Shown here one piece after another: positions 54,015 to 64,000 of a stretch of DNA of 64,000 nucleotides. The stretch is from positions 21,702,001-21,766,000 of the forward strand of contig NC_088355.1 in the NCBI RefSeq assembly GCF_036884655.1, in the 5' to 3' direction. The notes under the pieces were generated by a model, which searched no databases, had not been told where the DNA came from, and saw only the letters and a list, made by a program, of their open reading frames with translations. A program made the translations under genes and the position numbers. The stretch comes from Musa acuminata AAA Group. Its lineage: Eukaryota; Streptophyta; Magnoliopsida; Zingiberales; Musaceae. Numbering within the stretch: position 1 is the first letter of the stretch; each line of letters begins with the position of its first letter.

Positions 54015-57000
54015 TTAGGGACAATTTAACATACCTAATTCCCTTCTAATGAATTCAAATTGGTCTTCATTCAAAGCTTTTGTAAATATATCTGCTAATT
54101 GATGTTTTGTGTCAATGAATTCTAGAACAACATTATTGTTAAGGACATGATTGCATATGAAATGATGCCTAATATCGATATGCTTAGTTCTAGAGTGCTG
54201 AATTGGATTTTTGGTAAGGCATATGGCACTAATATTATCACATTTTATGGGAACATTTTTGAAGTGAATTCCATAGTCTTCTAATGTATTTTTCATCCAA
54301 ATAACTTGTGCACAACATGCACTTGCAGCAATGTATTCGGCTTCCGCCGTAGATAGTGCAACTGAATTTTGTTTCTTGGAAGTCCAAGAAACAAGTGCAT
54401 GTCCTAAAAATTGGCATGTTCCGGATGTACTTTTTCTATCTATCCTGCATCCGCCAAAAGCGGCATATACATAAGCTATTAAATCAAAATTTTCAGATTT
54501 TGGATACCACAATCCTAAATTTGGAGTTCCTTTAAGATACCTAAATATTCTTTTAACACTTTTAAGATGAGATAATTTAGGATTTGATTGAAACCTAGCG
54601 TAAAGTCCTACACTAAACATAATATCCGGTCTAGTCGCGGTAAGGTAGAGTAGACTACCTATCATTCCCCTATATATTTTTTGATCGAAATTTTCATTAT
54701 TTTTATCCATATCTAACTTAGTCGCAGTACTCATAGGGGTGTTTATTGCTTTTGAATTATCCATGTTAAATCGTTTTAACAATTCTAATGTATATTTAGA
54801 TTAGTTAAGAAATATACCATCACTAAGTTGTTTGATTTGTAATCCTAAAAAGAAAGTTAATTCACCCATTAAACTCATTTCAAATTCATGACTCATACAT
54901 TTGGCAAATGATTCACCTAGTGATTCATCCGAAGAGCCAAAAATAATATCGTCAACATAAATTTGCACAATAAGAAAATTATTTTCAAAATGTTTAATAA
55001 ACAATGTAGTATCAACCTTGTCTTTGGTAAAATTATTTAAAATAAGAAAGGAACTAAGCCTTTCATACCAAGCTCTAGGAGCTTGTTTCAAGCCATAGAG
55101 AGCCTTAGTCAATTTGAATACATGATTAGGAAGAACAGAATTTTCAAATCCGGGAGGTTGTTCGACATATACTTCTTCGGAAATAAAACCATTCAAGAAA
55201 GCACTTTTGACATCCATTTGAAACAGTTTAAAATTATTACTACTAGCATAGGCTAGGAGCATCCTTATGGCTTCTAATCGAGCCACGGGAGCGAAGGTTT
55301 CTTCGTAATCGATTTGAAACCTTTAGCCACTAATCTAGCCTTATTTCTAACCATAATACCATTTTCGTCTTGCTTGTTTCTAAAGACCCATTTAGTACCA
55401 ATGACTAAATGGTCACTAGGTCTAGGAACAAGCTTCCATACCTTATTCCTCTCAAATTGATTTAATTCCTCTTGCATTGCGATAACCCAAAAATCATCTT
55501 TTATGGCCTCGTCAATGCATTTAGGTTCGATTTAAGAAAGGAAAGCGGCGTTAGCACAAAAATTCTTGAAAGAGGAACGAGTTTGAACCCCTTTTGATGT
55601 ATCTCCTATAATTAGCTCATTTGGATGAGCATCTATATACTTCCATTCCTTGGGTAAGGAAATTTCGGAAGAAGGTGCATCAAAGTTGCTATTTTGAGGA
55701 GGGGGTTCATTTAAATTCAAATTATCAAAAATAAGATCATCATCAAAATCATTTTTCTTTAAATTAAAATTTTCATTAAAACCTACATGAATAGACTCTT
55801 CTATTACTAAGGTTCTTTTGTTAAAAACCCAAAAAGCCTTAGAAACGGAAGAGTAACCAAGAAAGATGCCTTCATCGGATTTAGCATCAAATTTTCCTAA
55901 GACATCCCTTTCATTCAAAATAAAGCATTTACAACCGAAAACTTTAAAATAGGAAATATTTGGTTTTTTGTTATTCCATAATTCATAGGGAGTTTTTGAT
56001 AGGGATGGTCTTATTAGGACCCTATTCATGATGTAGCAAGCCATATTTACAGCTTCGGCCCAAAAATACTTGGGTAGACTATGTTCATTTAACTTCGTTC
56101 TTGCCATTTCTTGTAGGTTTCTATTTTTATTTCAACTACTCCCTTTTGTTGGGGATTTCTCGGAGTGGAGAAGTTGTGATTGTATCCATTAACTTCACAA
56201 AAATTTTGAAACTCACGGTTTTGAAATTCGCCACCGTGATCACTCCGAATTGATGAAATCATGAAACCTTTTTCGTTTTGAGTGAGTGTACAAAATTTAG
56301 AGAAACAATTGAAATAATCACTTTTGTGAGCTAAGAAATAGTTCCAAGTGTATCTAGTATAGTCATCCACAATTACAAATGCATATTTGCTTCCTCCTAG
56401 ACTTGTCGTGTCAATTGGTCCAAATAAGTCCAAATGAATCAATTGTAATGGTCTAGTGGTGCTAATTTGAGTTTTTGGTTTGAAACTAGTTTTTATTTGT
56501 TTACCTAGTTGACATGCATCGTATACTTTGTCCTTAATAAACTTTATATTTAGAATTCCTCGCACTAATTCTCTAGATGAGATCTTAGATATTAGTTTCA
56601 TGCTTGCATGGCCTAGTCTCCTATGCCAAAGCCAAGCATCATCATTTAAAGCGGAGAAGCACATTTCATTACTTAGTTCATCAAGGTTGATGGTGTAGAC
56701 ATTATTTTGTTTTAATGCAATCATAGTTATGTTATGGTTTGGTTTTTTAATAATACACACATTTGATTCAAATCTAACGATATAACCTTTATCGCATAAT
56801 TGACTAACACTCAAGAGATTATGTTTCAATCCATCAACTAGTTAGACATCATCAATAGAAAATTTTAATTTGTTACCTATGGTTCCCTTGCCAATGATTT
56901 TGCCTTGGTTGTTGTCTCCGAAGGTGACGTACCCTTCTTCTTTGCAAGTGAGCATAGAGAAATGAGATGGATCTCCAATCATATGTCTTGAGCATCCACT

Positions 57001-57048
57001 ATCTAGATACCATCTCTTGCTCCTAGCTTGTGATGGTGTATGTTTCTA
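54015..57048 (-). pseudogene. pol: Element C Pol, degraded
   Basis: Colinear with B. Protease region near 57000 (YLDSGCSRHMIGDPSHFS). GAG-pre-integrase WHRRLGHASMKLISKI. Integrase HLDLFGPIDTTSLGG, VDDYTRYTW and SIRSDHGGEFQNREF (56089-56829), C-terminal part 55532-56107. RT frames 55274-55477 and 54801-55286 with [25 protein letters not shown] and intact [13 protein letters not shown]. RNase H 54015-54782, where the catalytic Asp segment YADADFGG reads YVYAAFGG. Defects include a stop at about 56847 (TTA to TAA), a frame change near 56100, a small deletion near 55315 and a stop after GIFLN at 54801. Confidence 0.88.
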
Positions 57049-58587
57049 CAAGAAGGGATTATTTTTAAGTACCCATTTTCTTTTGGGTGCCTTAAAAACT
57101 GATTTAACTTGTTCATCATATTGCATAGAATTGATCATGGTTCCTTTAGGAACCCAAATTAGTTTGTTCGGACTAATTTTCTTGAATGGACATTTATAAG
57201 TTTTATGTCCATATTTGCAACAAAAGTTGCAATTGCTTTGGTGCCGAACATGGGCCTTTAATGAAAGTGGTTGGATTTTGGTGAGGACTTCTCACAAATC
57301 CGATTCCACTTCTTTTAGGAACGTGACCCTTATTTGTTAGGATCATGTTCAAAGATTTGCTACCAACCTCGAATTTCTTCAAGGTTCTAGATCATGACAT
57401 TTTATATATGGAGCTAAACTATCATGATATTCAGTTTTTAATTTATCGATATCACAAGTGAGACTATAATGCTCCTTTTTTAGCAATTTATATTTTCTAC
57501 TAATTATCTTACATTCATCAAATAACTCATGGAAAGCATTTAATAATTCATGATAAGGTAAATCTGCATCAATTAAATCCGTTACCTCTTCTCCGATGGC
57601 CATTCGGGCGTAACGAGCAACTTGCTCGGTGTTGGACTCCTCTTCTTCGGACGCACTTGAATCATCCCACGTTTCCTTGAGCGCCTTCTTCTTTGATGTT
57701 CTCTTTTTGGCTTGAGGACAATCGTTCTTATAGTGTCCCGGTTTTTTGCATTCATAGCAAATCACTTGGTCCTTCTTTTGTTCGAATTTATTTTTTGTAT
57801 TATTTTTAAATTTGTTTTTTCTTAAATATTTTTTAATTTTTTGAGTCAAAAGTGCAATGTCATTGTCATTGTCCTCATCACTTGATGTTCCTTTCAAGTT
57901 GTCTTCTTATGATTTGAGTGTCATATCCTTCCTGTTCTTTGGAAGGGGGTTCTCGAGCTTGTCATGAGCTTGACAAGTCATTTCGTAGGTCATTAGAGAC
58001 CCAATGAGTTCTTCAAGAGGGAATGTTTTAAGGTCTTTGGCCTCTTGAATGGCCATAACTTTTGGATCCCAACTTTTAGGGAGGGATCTTAAGATTTTAA
58101 TTACTAGTTCAAAGTTAGTAAAATCTTTACCAAGAGGTTTGAGTCCATTGATAACATCCGTAAACCGGGTGTACATGTCTCCGATGGACTCACTTGGTTT
58201 CATTCGGAAAAGTTCGTAAGAGTGCACAAGGATGTTGATTTTGGACTCTTTCACTCGGCTAGTGCCTTTATGAGTAACCTCAAGAGTTCTCCAAATATCA
58301 AAAGCCGAATCACAAATTGAAACACGATTAAATTCATTTTTGTCTAGTGCACAAAACAAGGCATTCATAGCCTTTGCATTTAAAGCAAAAACGTTCTTCT
58401 CTGATTCATTCCATTCGCTCATCGGAAGAGAAGATTTTTGAAATCCGTTTTCAACAATAGTCCGAAGCTCGAAATCCATGGAAATGAGGAAGATCCTCAT
58501 ACGGGTCTTCCAATAAGTATAATCCGACCTATTAAACAAGGGTGGACGTGTGATAGAATGACCCTCATGTATGCCGGAGTAAGCCAT
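57049..58587 (-). pseudogene. gag: Element C Gag, degraded
   Basis: MAYSGIHEGHSITRPPLFN start. Frame 57907-58587 ends at a CAA-to-TAA stop. The same frame continues 57379-57897 (knuckle CYECKKPGHYKNDC). A roughly 40-bp deletion at about 57385 shifts the frame before the second knuckle, which survives out of frame near 57200. The family's terminal Gag stop, TAG, is at 57046-57048 (after PFL), as in B. Confidence 0.85.
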
Positions 58588-58639
58588 CTCTCTTGGGTAT
58601 CAAACCAAATATGAGAGTGAGCCTAGCTCTGATACCAAT

Positions 58640-59833
58640 TGTTAGGATCGGAGTTGCACTAAGAGGGGGGGGGGGTGAATTAGTGCAGCGGATTAAAACT
58701 TCAGTTTTGATAAACCTTTCATATGATGAAAAGCAATATCAATAGAAACCGATTTTAGAAGCTTGATAACTTAGAAACGTATGGAAGTGTAGTAACTAAG
58801 TAGAGAAGTTTTCAGTATGTAAATGGCAAGAGTAGGATGCAAACCAGATAACGCAGATTTTACAGTGGTTCGGTCAAATGACCTACATCCACTTGCGAGG
58901 CCCCTTTTCGATGAGGCTCCCACCTTCCACTAGCAAATCTCTTGGAATGGAAGGGCAAATAACCCTCTTACAACCTTTTACAAGCAGTTCAACCTCTTAC
59001 AAATTTTCAGTAAGAAAGAAGGAGGTGAACTCTCTAGCAAATTGAAAAACAAGACTTGCTAAGACTTTCTAAGACTTTTCTCTCAATCAATTGCTTCTCA
59101 AAAAGTTGTTATCTCAGCTGAGATTTGAGAGGTATTTATAGGCCTCAAGAGGATTCAAATTTGGGCTCCAAAATTTGAATTCTCTTTGGGTTCCCGATGC
59201 TGGCGGTGCCACCGCCTGTCACTGTCAGACATTGATAGTGCTGGGCGGTGCCACCGACTAGCTCTCGGGTGCTGGGCGGTGCAACCGCCCAGTCTGGCGG
59301 TGCCACCGCCAGACCCATCGGTTCACTGTTTGGGCTTCAAATTTAGACCAAACCAATTCTAATTTTGGGCCCAGTTGGCCCCTAACAAGGATATAGGATT
59401 ATCTCTTAATCCTAATCCTAATTACAAGTGAACTACATAACAAAACACATCCTAAGCAAGTTTTGAACCGTGAACGTCGAGTCTTGTTCCGGCGAGCTTT
59501 CCGATGAACTTCTTCCGACGGACTCCCAACAAGCTCCCGAACTTGTGATGACTTTAACGAGTAGCCGAGCCTTCTCGGTGATCTCCGTGAACCTCCGACG
59601 ATCTCTTCGGCGAGCTTCCGAAAATTCCGACAGGTTCCCGATTTCTTCTCAGTCGGTTCCGGCAGCATCTCTGACGATTCTTCGGACTCTTAAATGTCCA
59701 TCGAACTTGACTCCGGTATTCTTGCTTTGTGTTTTCTGGTTATCATAGTTAATCCTGCACACTTAACTCAATAATATGGATTAGATCAATTAACCCATCG
59801 ATTGATTTTATCATGAAAATCCGAGATTCAACA
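58640..59833 (-). repeat. 5' LTR of element C (1194 bp)
   Basis: tgttaggatcggagttgc to gattcaaca, same family as B's LTRs. G run 58665-58675, TATA box at about 59128-59140, palindromes about 59200-59320. The primer-binding site at 58627-58637 is intact. Confidence 0.88.
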
Positions 59834-60738
59834 TCGGGTGCTGGGCGATACCACCGCCCAGTCTGGCGGTGCCGCCGCCAGACCCTTCGGTTCACTGGTT
59901 GGGCTTTAAATTTAGCCCAAACCAAGTCTAATTTTGGGCCCAATTGGCCCCTAACCAGGATATAGGATTATCTTTTAATCCTAATCCTAATTACATGTGA
60001 ACTACATAACTAAAAACATCCCAAGCAAGTTTTCAACCGCGAACGTCGAGTCTTGTTCCAACGAGCTTTCCGACGAACTTCTTTCAACGGACTCCCAGCA
60101 AGCTCCCGATCTTGTGATGACTTCAACGAGTAGCCGAGCCTTCTCGGTGATCTCCGCGAACCTCCGACGATCTCTTCGGCGAACTTCCGAAAATTCCGAT
60201 AGGTTTTCGATTTCTTCTCGGTTAGTTCTGGCAGCATCTCCGTCGATTCTTCGGACTCTTAAACGCCCATCGAACTTGACTCTGGTATTCTTGCTTTATG
60301 TTTTCTGGTTATCGTAGTTAATCCTATACACTTAACTCAATAATATAGATTAGATCAATTAACCCATCAATTGATTTTATCATCAAAATATGAGATTCAA
60401 CCATCTCCCCCTTTTTGATGATGATAATCAATTGATGACGGAGTTAAACATAACTCCCCCTATCTATATGCCATATTATAAGAAGATAAAAACACTTGAA
60501 TTCCATCCTATTGAATTCAAGCATAAACCGATAAGTTCTAACCGTTGAACTTATCGTTATTCTCATTAAGCATAAGTAAATACGAAACTTTAATGAAAAT
60601 CATTTTCAAGTCGAATGATAAGAGATAACTTTTACTACGACAGGAGATAAAGATTTTCAACATGAATTTCATGATATAAATGTAAGGCATGATTTCATAT
60701 GATCAACCAATCTAAAAACTTGTGATATACTCAATACC
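59834..60738 (-). mobile_element. Element D remnant: LTR 3' portion, polypurine tract and internal stub
   Basis: 59834-60401 repeats the second half of the B/C-type LTR (tcgggtgctgggcgatacc to gagattcaac). It is followed by atctccccctttttgatg (60403) and internal sequence colinear with B and C to about 60738. It is thus the 3' end of another minus-strand element, next to which or into which C inserted. Confidence 0.75.
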
Positions 60739-60964
60739 CGCTCTTCTTGGCCCGATGCCCGAGTCCACGACCCGAAGCCTTCTGTCGATACGTCAACCGA
60801 TCCACCGGCCCGACGTCCAATCTTCTAACATGTTCCTCCGGCACAACATGATGTTCCTGCTTTAATTGTCTCATCCTAATCGAAGCACCCTGCGTCTCTC
60901 AAAACGTAGATTAAATCATAAACATATATCAAGTAGTTTCATCATCAAAATATGAGATTTAACA
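60739..60964 (-). repeat. Partial Sirevirus LTR, minus orientation, inverted relative to 62602
   Basis: Reverse complement of the first roughly 225 bp of the right-edge LTR: its minus strand starts TGTTAAATCTCATATTTTG at 60964 and contains CAGAAGGCTTCGGGTCGTGG. It ends abruptly at 60739 against element D. Confidence 0.75.
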
Positions 60965-62601
60965 TATCTCATCACCTAATAATTCTTCTTGATATTCCTT
61001 ATGTGATGATAAGAATACATGAAATATTCATTAATTTGTTTTGATGTATACAAATAAGAAGTTTCGATCATGTATAGTAGAATGTAATTTGACAAATTTG
61101 GTACCATCATGTTGTAAAATAAATGATGATTAGGAATTATACATTAATGATGATTGTATATTTTATGATTTGACATGATGCATGCAATGATGAAATATTC
61201 ATGAATTTGAAATGATGCATGCAATACTTATGACAATGATGAACATGATGTATTCCATATGATATGTATCATGAATGCTTTAAATGATGAATGTTTGGTA
61301 TCATGATCAACATGTTGATAAATGCTTAAAAATTTTAATGTTTGAGTATCATGTATGATATACCCATTAATGATGATTGATTTATTTTTCGGTATCGTGC
61401 ATGAAAAATAAGGTTTTTGAAATTATGTATATTTTAATTTGAATATATAATGATGCACAAATAAAATTGATACTTACCTTTGTCATAATCGGAAAATTGA
61501 AAAAAGGGTCTTCCCTTCTTTTTGACAATGACAAAGGGGGAGCAAGAATTTCTAGCATGGACATCATGAAAAGAGGCAAACTAGCTAGCTTACACAATTC
61601 AAGATAAAAGCAAAAATTACACTCCTCTAAAGAGAAGATGCAAATGTAATACTTGCCAAATTATTTGCTTGCCTCATGTAAAACATTATCTCTTGCTAGT
61701 TTGGCATTTTGCTAGCTTGCACTTTGCAAAAAAGCAAAAACGATACTTCTCAAAAGAGAAGAAAGAGCTTGTTATCTTGAACATCACAAGCTTGCCAAAC
61801 AAAAATTGCAAAAGTGCTATCTTGCCTATCTCAAGAAGCAAAACTTGCTACTTGCACATTGCAATAGGAAGCAAGAATCATAAGCTTACACAAGAAAGCT
61901 ATCTTGCATTTGCTTTCGAAATTTTTGCTAGCTTGTATGTAGTAAAACTTACATATCGTAAAAATTGCTAGCTTGTAGTATAAAGAGAAGCAAATAGTTG
62001 CTATCTCAAGAAAATTAAACATGCTAAACTTACACCTTGCAATTGAAGCAAAATTGCGAGCTCAAACATTGCAAAGGAAGCAAAAATTTGCTAGCTTGCA
62101 ACTTGCATATTTCAAGAAGCAAGAATTGCCTTCTTGAACATCTCTAAATTGCTAGCTTGCAAGTTCTAAAATGTTGTAACATTGCTAGCTTGCATGTTCT
62201 AAAAGTGCTATCTTATATGTTGTAAAACATGCATATCTAAAACTTGATAGCTTGAATGTTCTAAGCATAATGTAACATTTGCTAAATTTCTGGCTTCAAA
62301 ACTGTATGATGATAAAACTTGATATTATGTTTTTCATGCAATAAGTTAAACTAATATTCCCAACACAAGAATAGTTGGACTTCTCCTTTTTGTTGATGAC
62401 AAAGGGGGAGAAGTATTATGTTATGCATAAGTTCATGATGACGTGTTGCAAGTATTCATGATGAATATTGCAATGACTTGAATTCAGTTTGAATTCAAGA
62501 TTCTATCAATATGGCATATTGATAGGGGGAGTTTGTTTAAACTCTGGGAGTTAAGTTTAACTCCGTCATCAAGTGGTTGCCATCATAAAAAAGGGAGAGA
62601 T
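60965..62601 (+). other. AT-rich internal region with recurring gctagcttg words
   Basis: Non-coding region preceding the plus-strand LTR. 61000-61450 is rich in atgatg/atgcat words. 61560-62240 repeats gctagctt(g/a) with short spacers at least six times (about 61582, 61712, 61928, 61967, 62090, 62151, 62183), often beside aaaagcaaa or aagaagcaa. Polypurine-like blocks occur at about 61527, 62400 (gatgacaaagggggagaag) and the terminal one, aaaaaagggagagat (62587-62601). The 101-codon plus frame 61669-61971 has no domain signature and is not called. Confidence 0.6.
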
Positions 62602-64000
62602 TGTTGAATCTTGTATTTTGATGATTAAACTACTTGATATATGTTTATGATTTAATCTGCGTTTTGAGTGACGCAGGATGCTTCGATCAGGATGAGACAA
62701 TTAAAGCAGGAAAATCATATTATGCCGAAGGAACATGTTAGAAGATTGGATGTCGAGCCGGTGGATCGGTCGACGTATCGATAAAAGGCTTCGGGCCGTG
62801 GACTCGGGCATCGGGCCAAGAAGAGCGGGTATTGTGCCAAGGATATCGGAGTTGTGGAGTCAACTGGCCGATTGGGCAATTGGCTGCAAGAGAGGACGAT
62901 GCGCCGAAAAATCGGACGAAGCATCGAGGGACCAATGACATGCCGGATAACTTGGTTAATTGCTTAGGATTAATTGTCTCGATCGAAGTTTTAACTGTGT
63001 AGGATTAACTACGATGGAAGAAAGACATGCAGCAAGAGTTGCGCCGGAATCAAGACAATGATCACTTTGGGAGTTCGAGAGTTCGATGGAAGTTCGGACA
63101 GTCGTCGGAGGTTCTGCGGGAACAAATCCGAGAAGTCCATGAGCTTGCCAAAGAAGCTCGTCGGAACTCGCCAACTGGATTGTCGCAAGTCCAGGAGTTT
63201 GCCGGAAGTCTGCAGGAGCATCACCGAGGGTTCATCGGATGATCGACGGAAGTTCGCTGGAAGCTCACCGGAAGAAGCGATTGACGCACCAGAGCAAGTT
63301 GCAGTAAATGTCTTAGGAAATATCGTAGTTAGTACAATGATTAAGTTGGAAATAGGAGGTGATCCCATTAACTTAATCTTGGGGCAATTGGGCCCCTGAA
63401 AAACCCAAATTGGGCCGAATGGATCAACCCATTCGGACCCTGATTTCTGCCATGCGGTTGAAACGCCCCAGCCGGGCGGTGCCACCGCTTGGGCTTAGTC
63501 TCCGAGCGAGACTGGGCGGTGCAACCGCCCCAGCCAAGAGGTGGCACCGCTTGGGCTCGGTCTCCGAGCTCTGGCTGAGCGGTGCAACCGCTTCAATCAG
63601 GCGGTGGCACCGCCTGAGCTCGGTCTTCGAGCTCTGGCAGGAGGTGCAACTGCCCCTGATAGAGGTGGCACCGCCAAGAGGCTCAGTCTTCGAGCTCTGC
63701 CAGGCGGCGCGACGCAACCACCTCAGTCAGGTGGTGCAACCGCCAGATCCCGAAATTCCGGGAATTGACAATTTTGAGCTCCAAATTCAAACTGGGTTGG
63801 GGCCTATAAATACCCCACCCTTTCAGCACTGAAAGGGCACCCAAAAACCACCGAAATTCTGAGTTTACTTTGTGATTTTTAAAGCTCAAAAGTGTTGTAT
63901 GAGTTGAAAGTTCTTGTTCCTCTTTTCTTCCAAGTTCTAATTTATTAAGAGAGGAAAGAAAATTCTGTAAGGGTTGTCTCCTAAACCCGTCAAAAGGAGT
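62602..64000 (+). repeat. 3' LTR of a plus-strand Sirevirus element, running off the window
   Basis: tgttgaatcttgtattttg follows a polypurine tract, so this is a 3' LTR of an element read on the plus strand. From about 63000 it is colinear with the reverse complement of the A/K LTRs (ggattaactacgatgg, gttcgagagttcgatgg); the first 400 bp are a different variant, shared with 52457-52888. Palindrome cluster 63453-63750; sense TATA box cctataaatacccc at about 63802-63815. The R/U5 end is beyond 64000. Confidence 0.85.

Larger units (their letters stand above)
52889..59833 (-). mobile_element. Element C: Sirevirus-type copia element, 3' LTR truncated
   Basis: Minus-strand order: 5' LTR 59833-58640, primer-binding site 58637-58627, gag 58587-57049, pol 57048-54015, non-coding 3' region 54014-53032 with two polypurine blocks (53032 and about 53492), and only the last 143 bp of the 3' LTR (52889-53031). 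Same family as B, with more damage: nonsense codons plus small deletions. The right flank is the remainder of a same-family LTR (D). Confidence 0.88.

Noticed and set aside
61669..61971. 101-codon plus frame in the AT-rich interior before the right-edge LTR
   Set aside because: Composition follows the gctagcttg/aagcaa word pattern, with no domain and no conserved partner.

Overview
The window is repeat-dense nuclear DNA from a flowering plant. It is almost entirely transposable elements inserted into one another. No host protein gene, tRNA, rRNA or CRISPR array can be supported. Every long open frame belongs to a plant retroelement family: Sirevirus-type Ty1/copia, another Ty1/copia lineage, chromovirus-like Ty3/gypsy, plant LINEs, a LARD and a TRIM. 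Primer-binding sites complementary to initiator-methionine tRNA recur throughout. The element types suggest a monocot, perhaps of the banana family, but that is a recollection-based guess.

Layout. 1-1018 is a tandem TRIM array with a 346-bp period. 1019-22385 is built on an old minus-strand LINE (LINE1) split by element A (1905-18707, target duplication ATGTT). A is a Sirevirus-like element with gag but no pol, plus an extra ORF at 5302-6306. A's own right LTR is split by element B (9755-17929), a full-length Sirevirus with one continuous gag-pol frame broken only by nonsense codons. 21141-22385 is a GC-rich LINE leader with a 464-bp tandem duplication. 22390-31512 is a plus-strand LINE (LINE2) split by gypsy element G1 (23130-28325, target duplication ATGTG). 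G2 (31513-36449) is a sister copy of G1, truncated at its 3' LTR. 36450-37022 is an old Sirevirus 3' end. 37023-48380 is a degraded copia element J, whose leader is interrupted by a LARD, H (42048-46461). J sits in the gag of Sirevirus element K (48381-51066), and K sits in the ORF1 region of LINE3 (51067-52275). 52457-60738 holds LTR fragments and Sirevirus element C, which abuts part of another LTR (D). 60739-64000 holds two outward-facing LTR ends around 1.6 kb of AT-rich internal DNA; the right LTR runs off the window.

Most informative points. (1) Element A keeps gag and the first codons of pol, lacks the rest of pol, and carries a 334-codon ORF resembling the plant 'putative plant transposon protein' family. 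The ORF is preceded by what looks like a second copy of the LTR promoter layout and a possible short intron. (2) G1 and G2 share the same internal pol deletions, so they look like members of a defective family amplified in trans. (3) Gag in the Sirevirus copies ends at the same codon position, just before an in-frame pol. (4) The nonsense codons examined in B are all explained by C-to-T changes, as expected of methylated, silenced DNA.

All family names come from reading translated motifs. No database search, alignment score or divergence estimate was computed.
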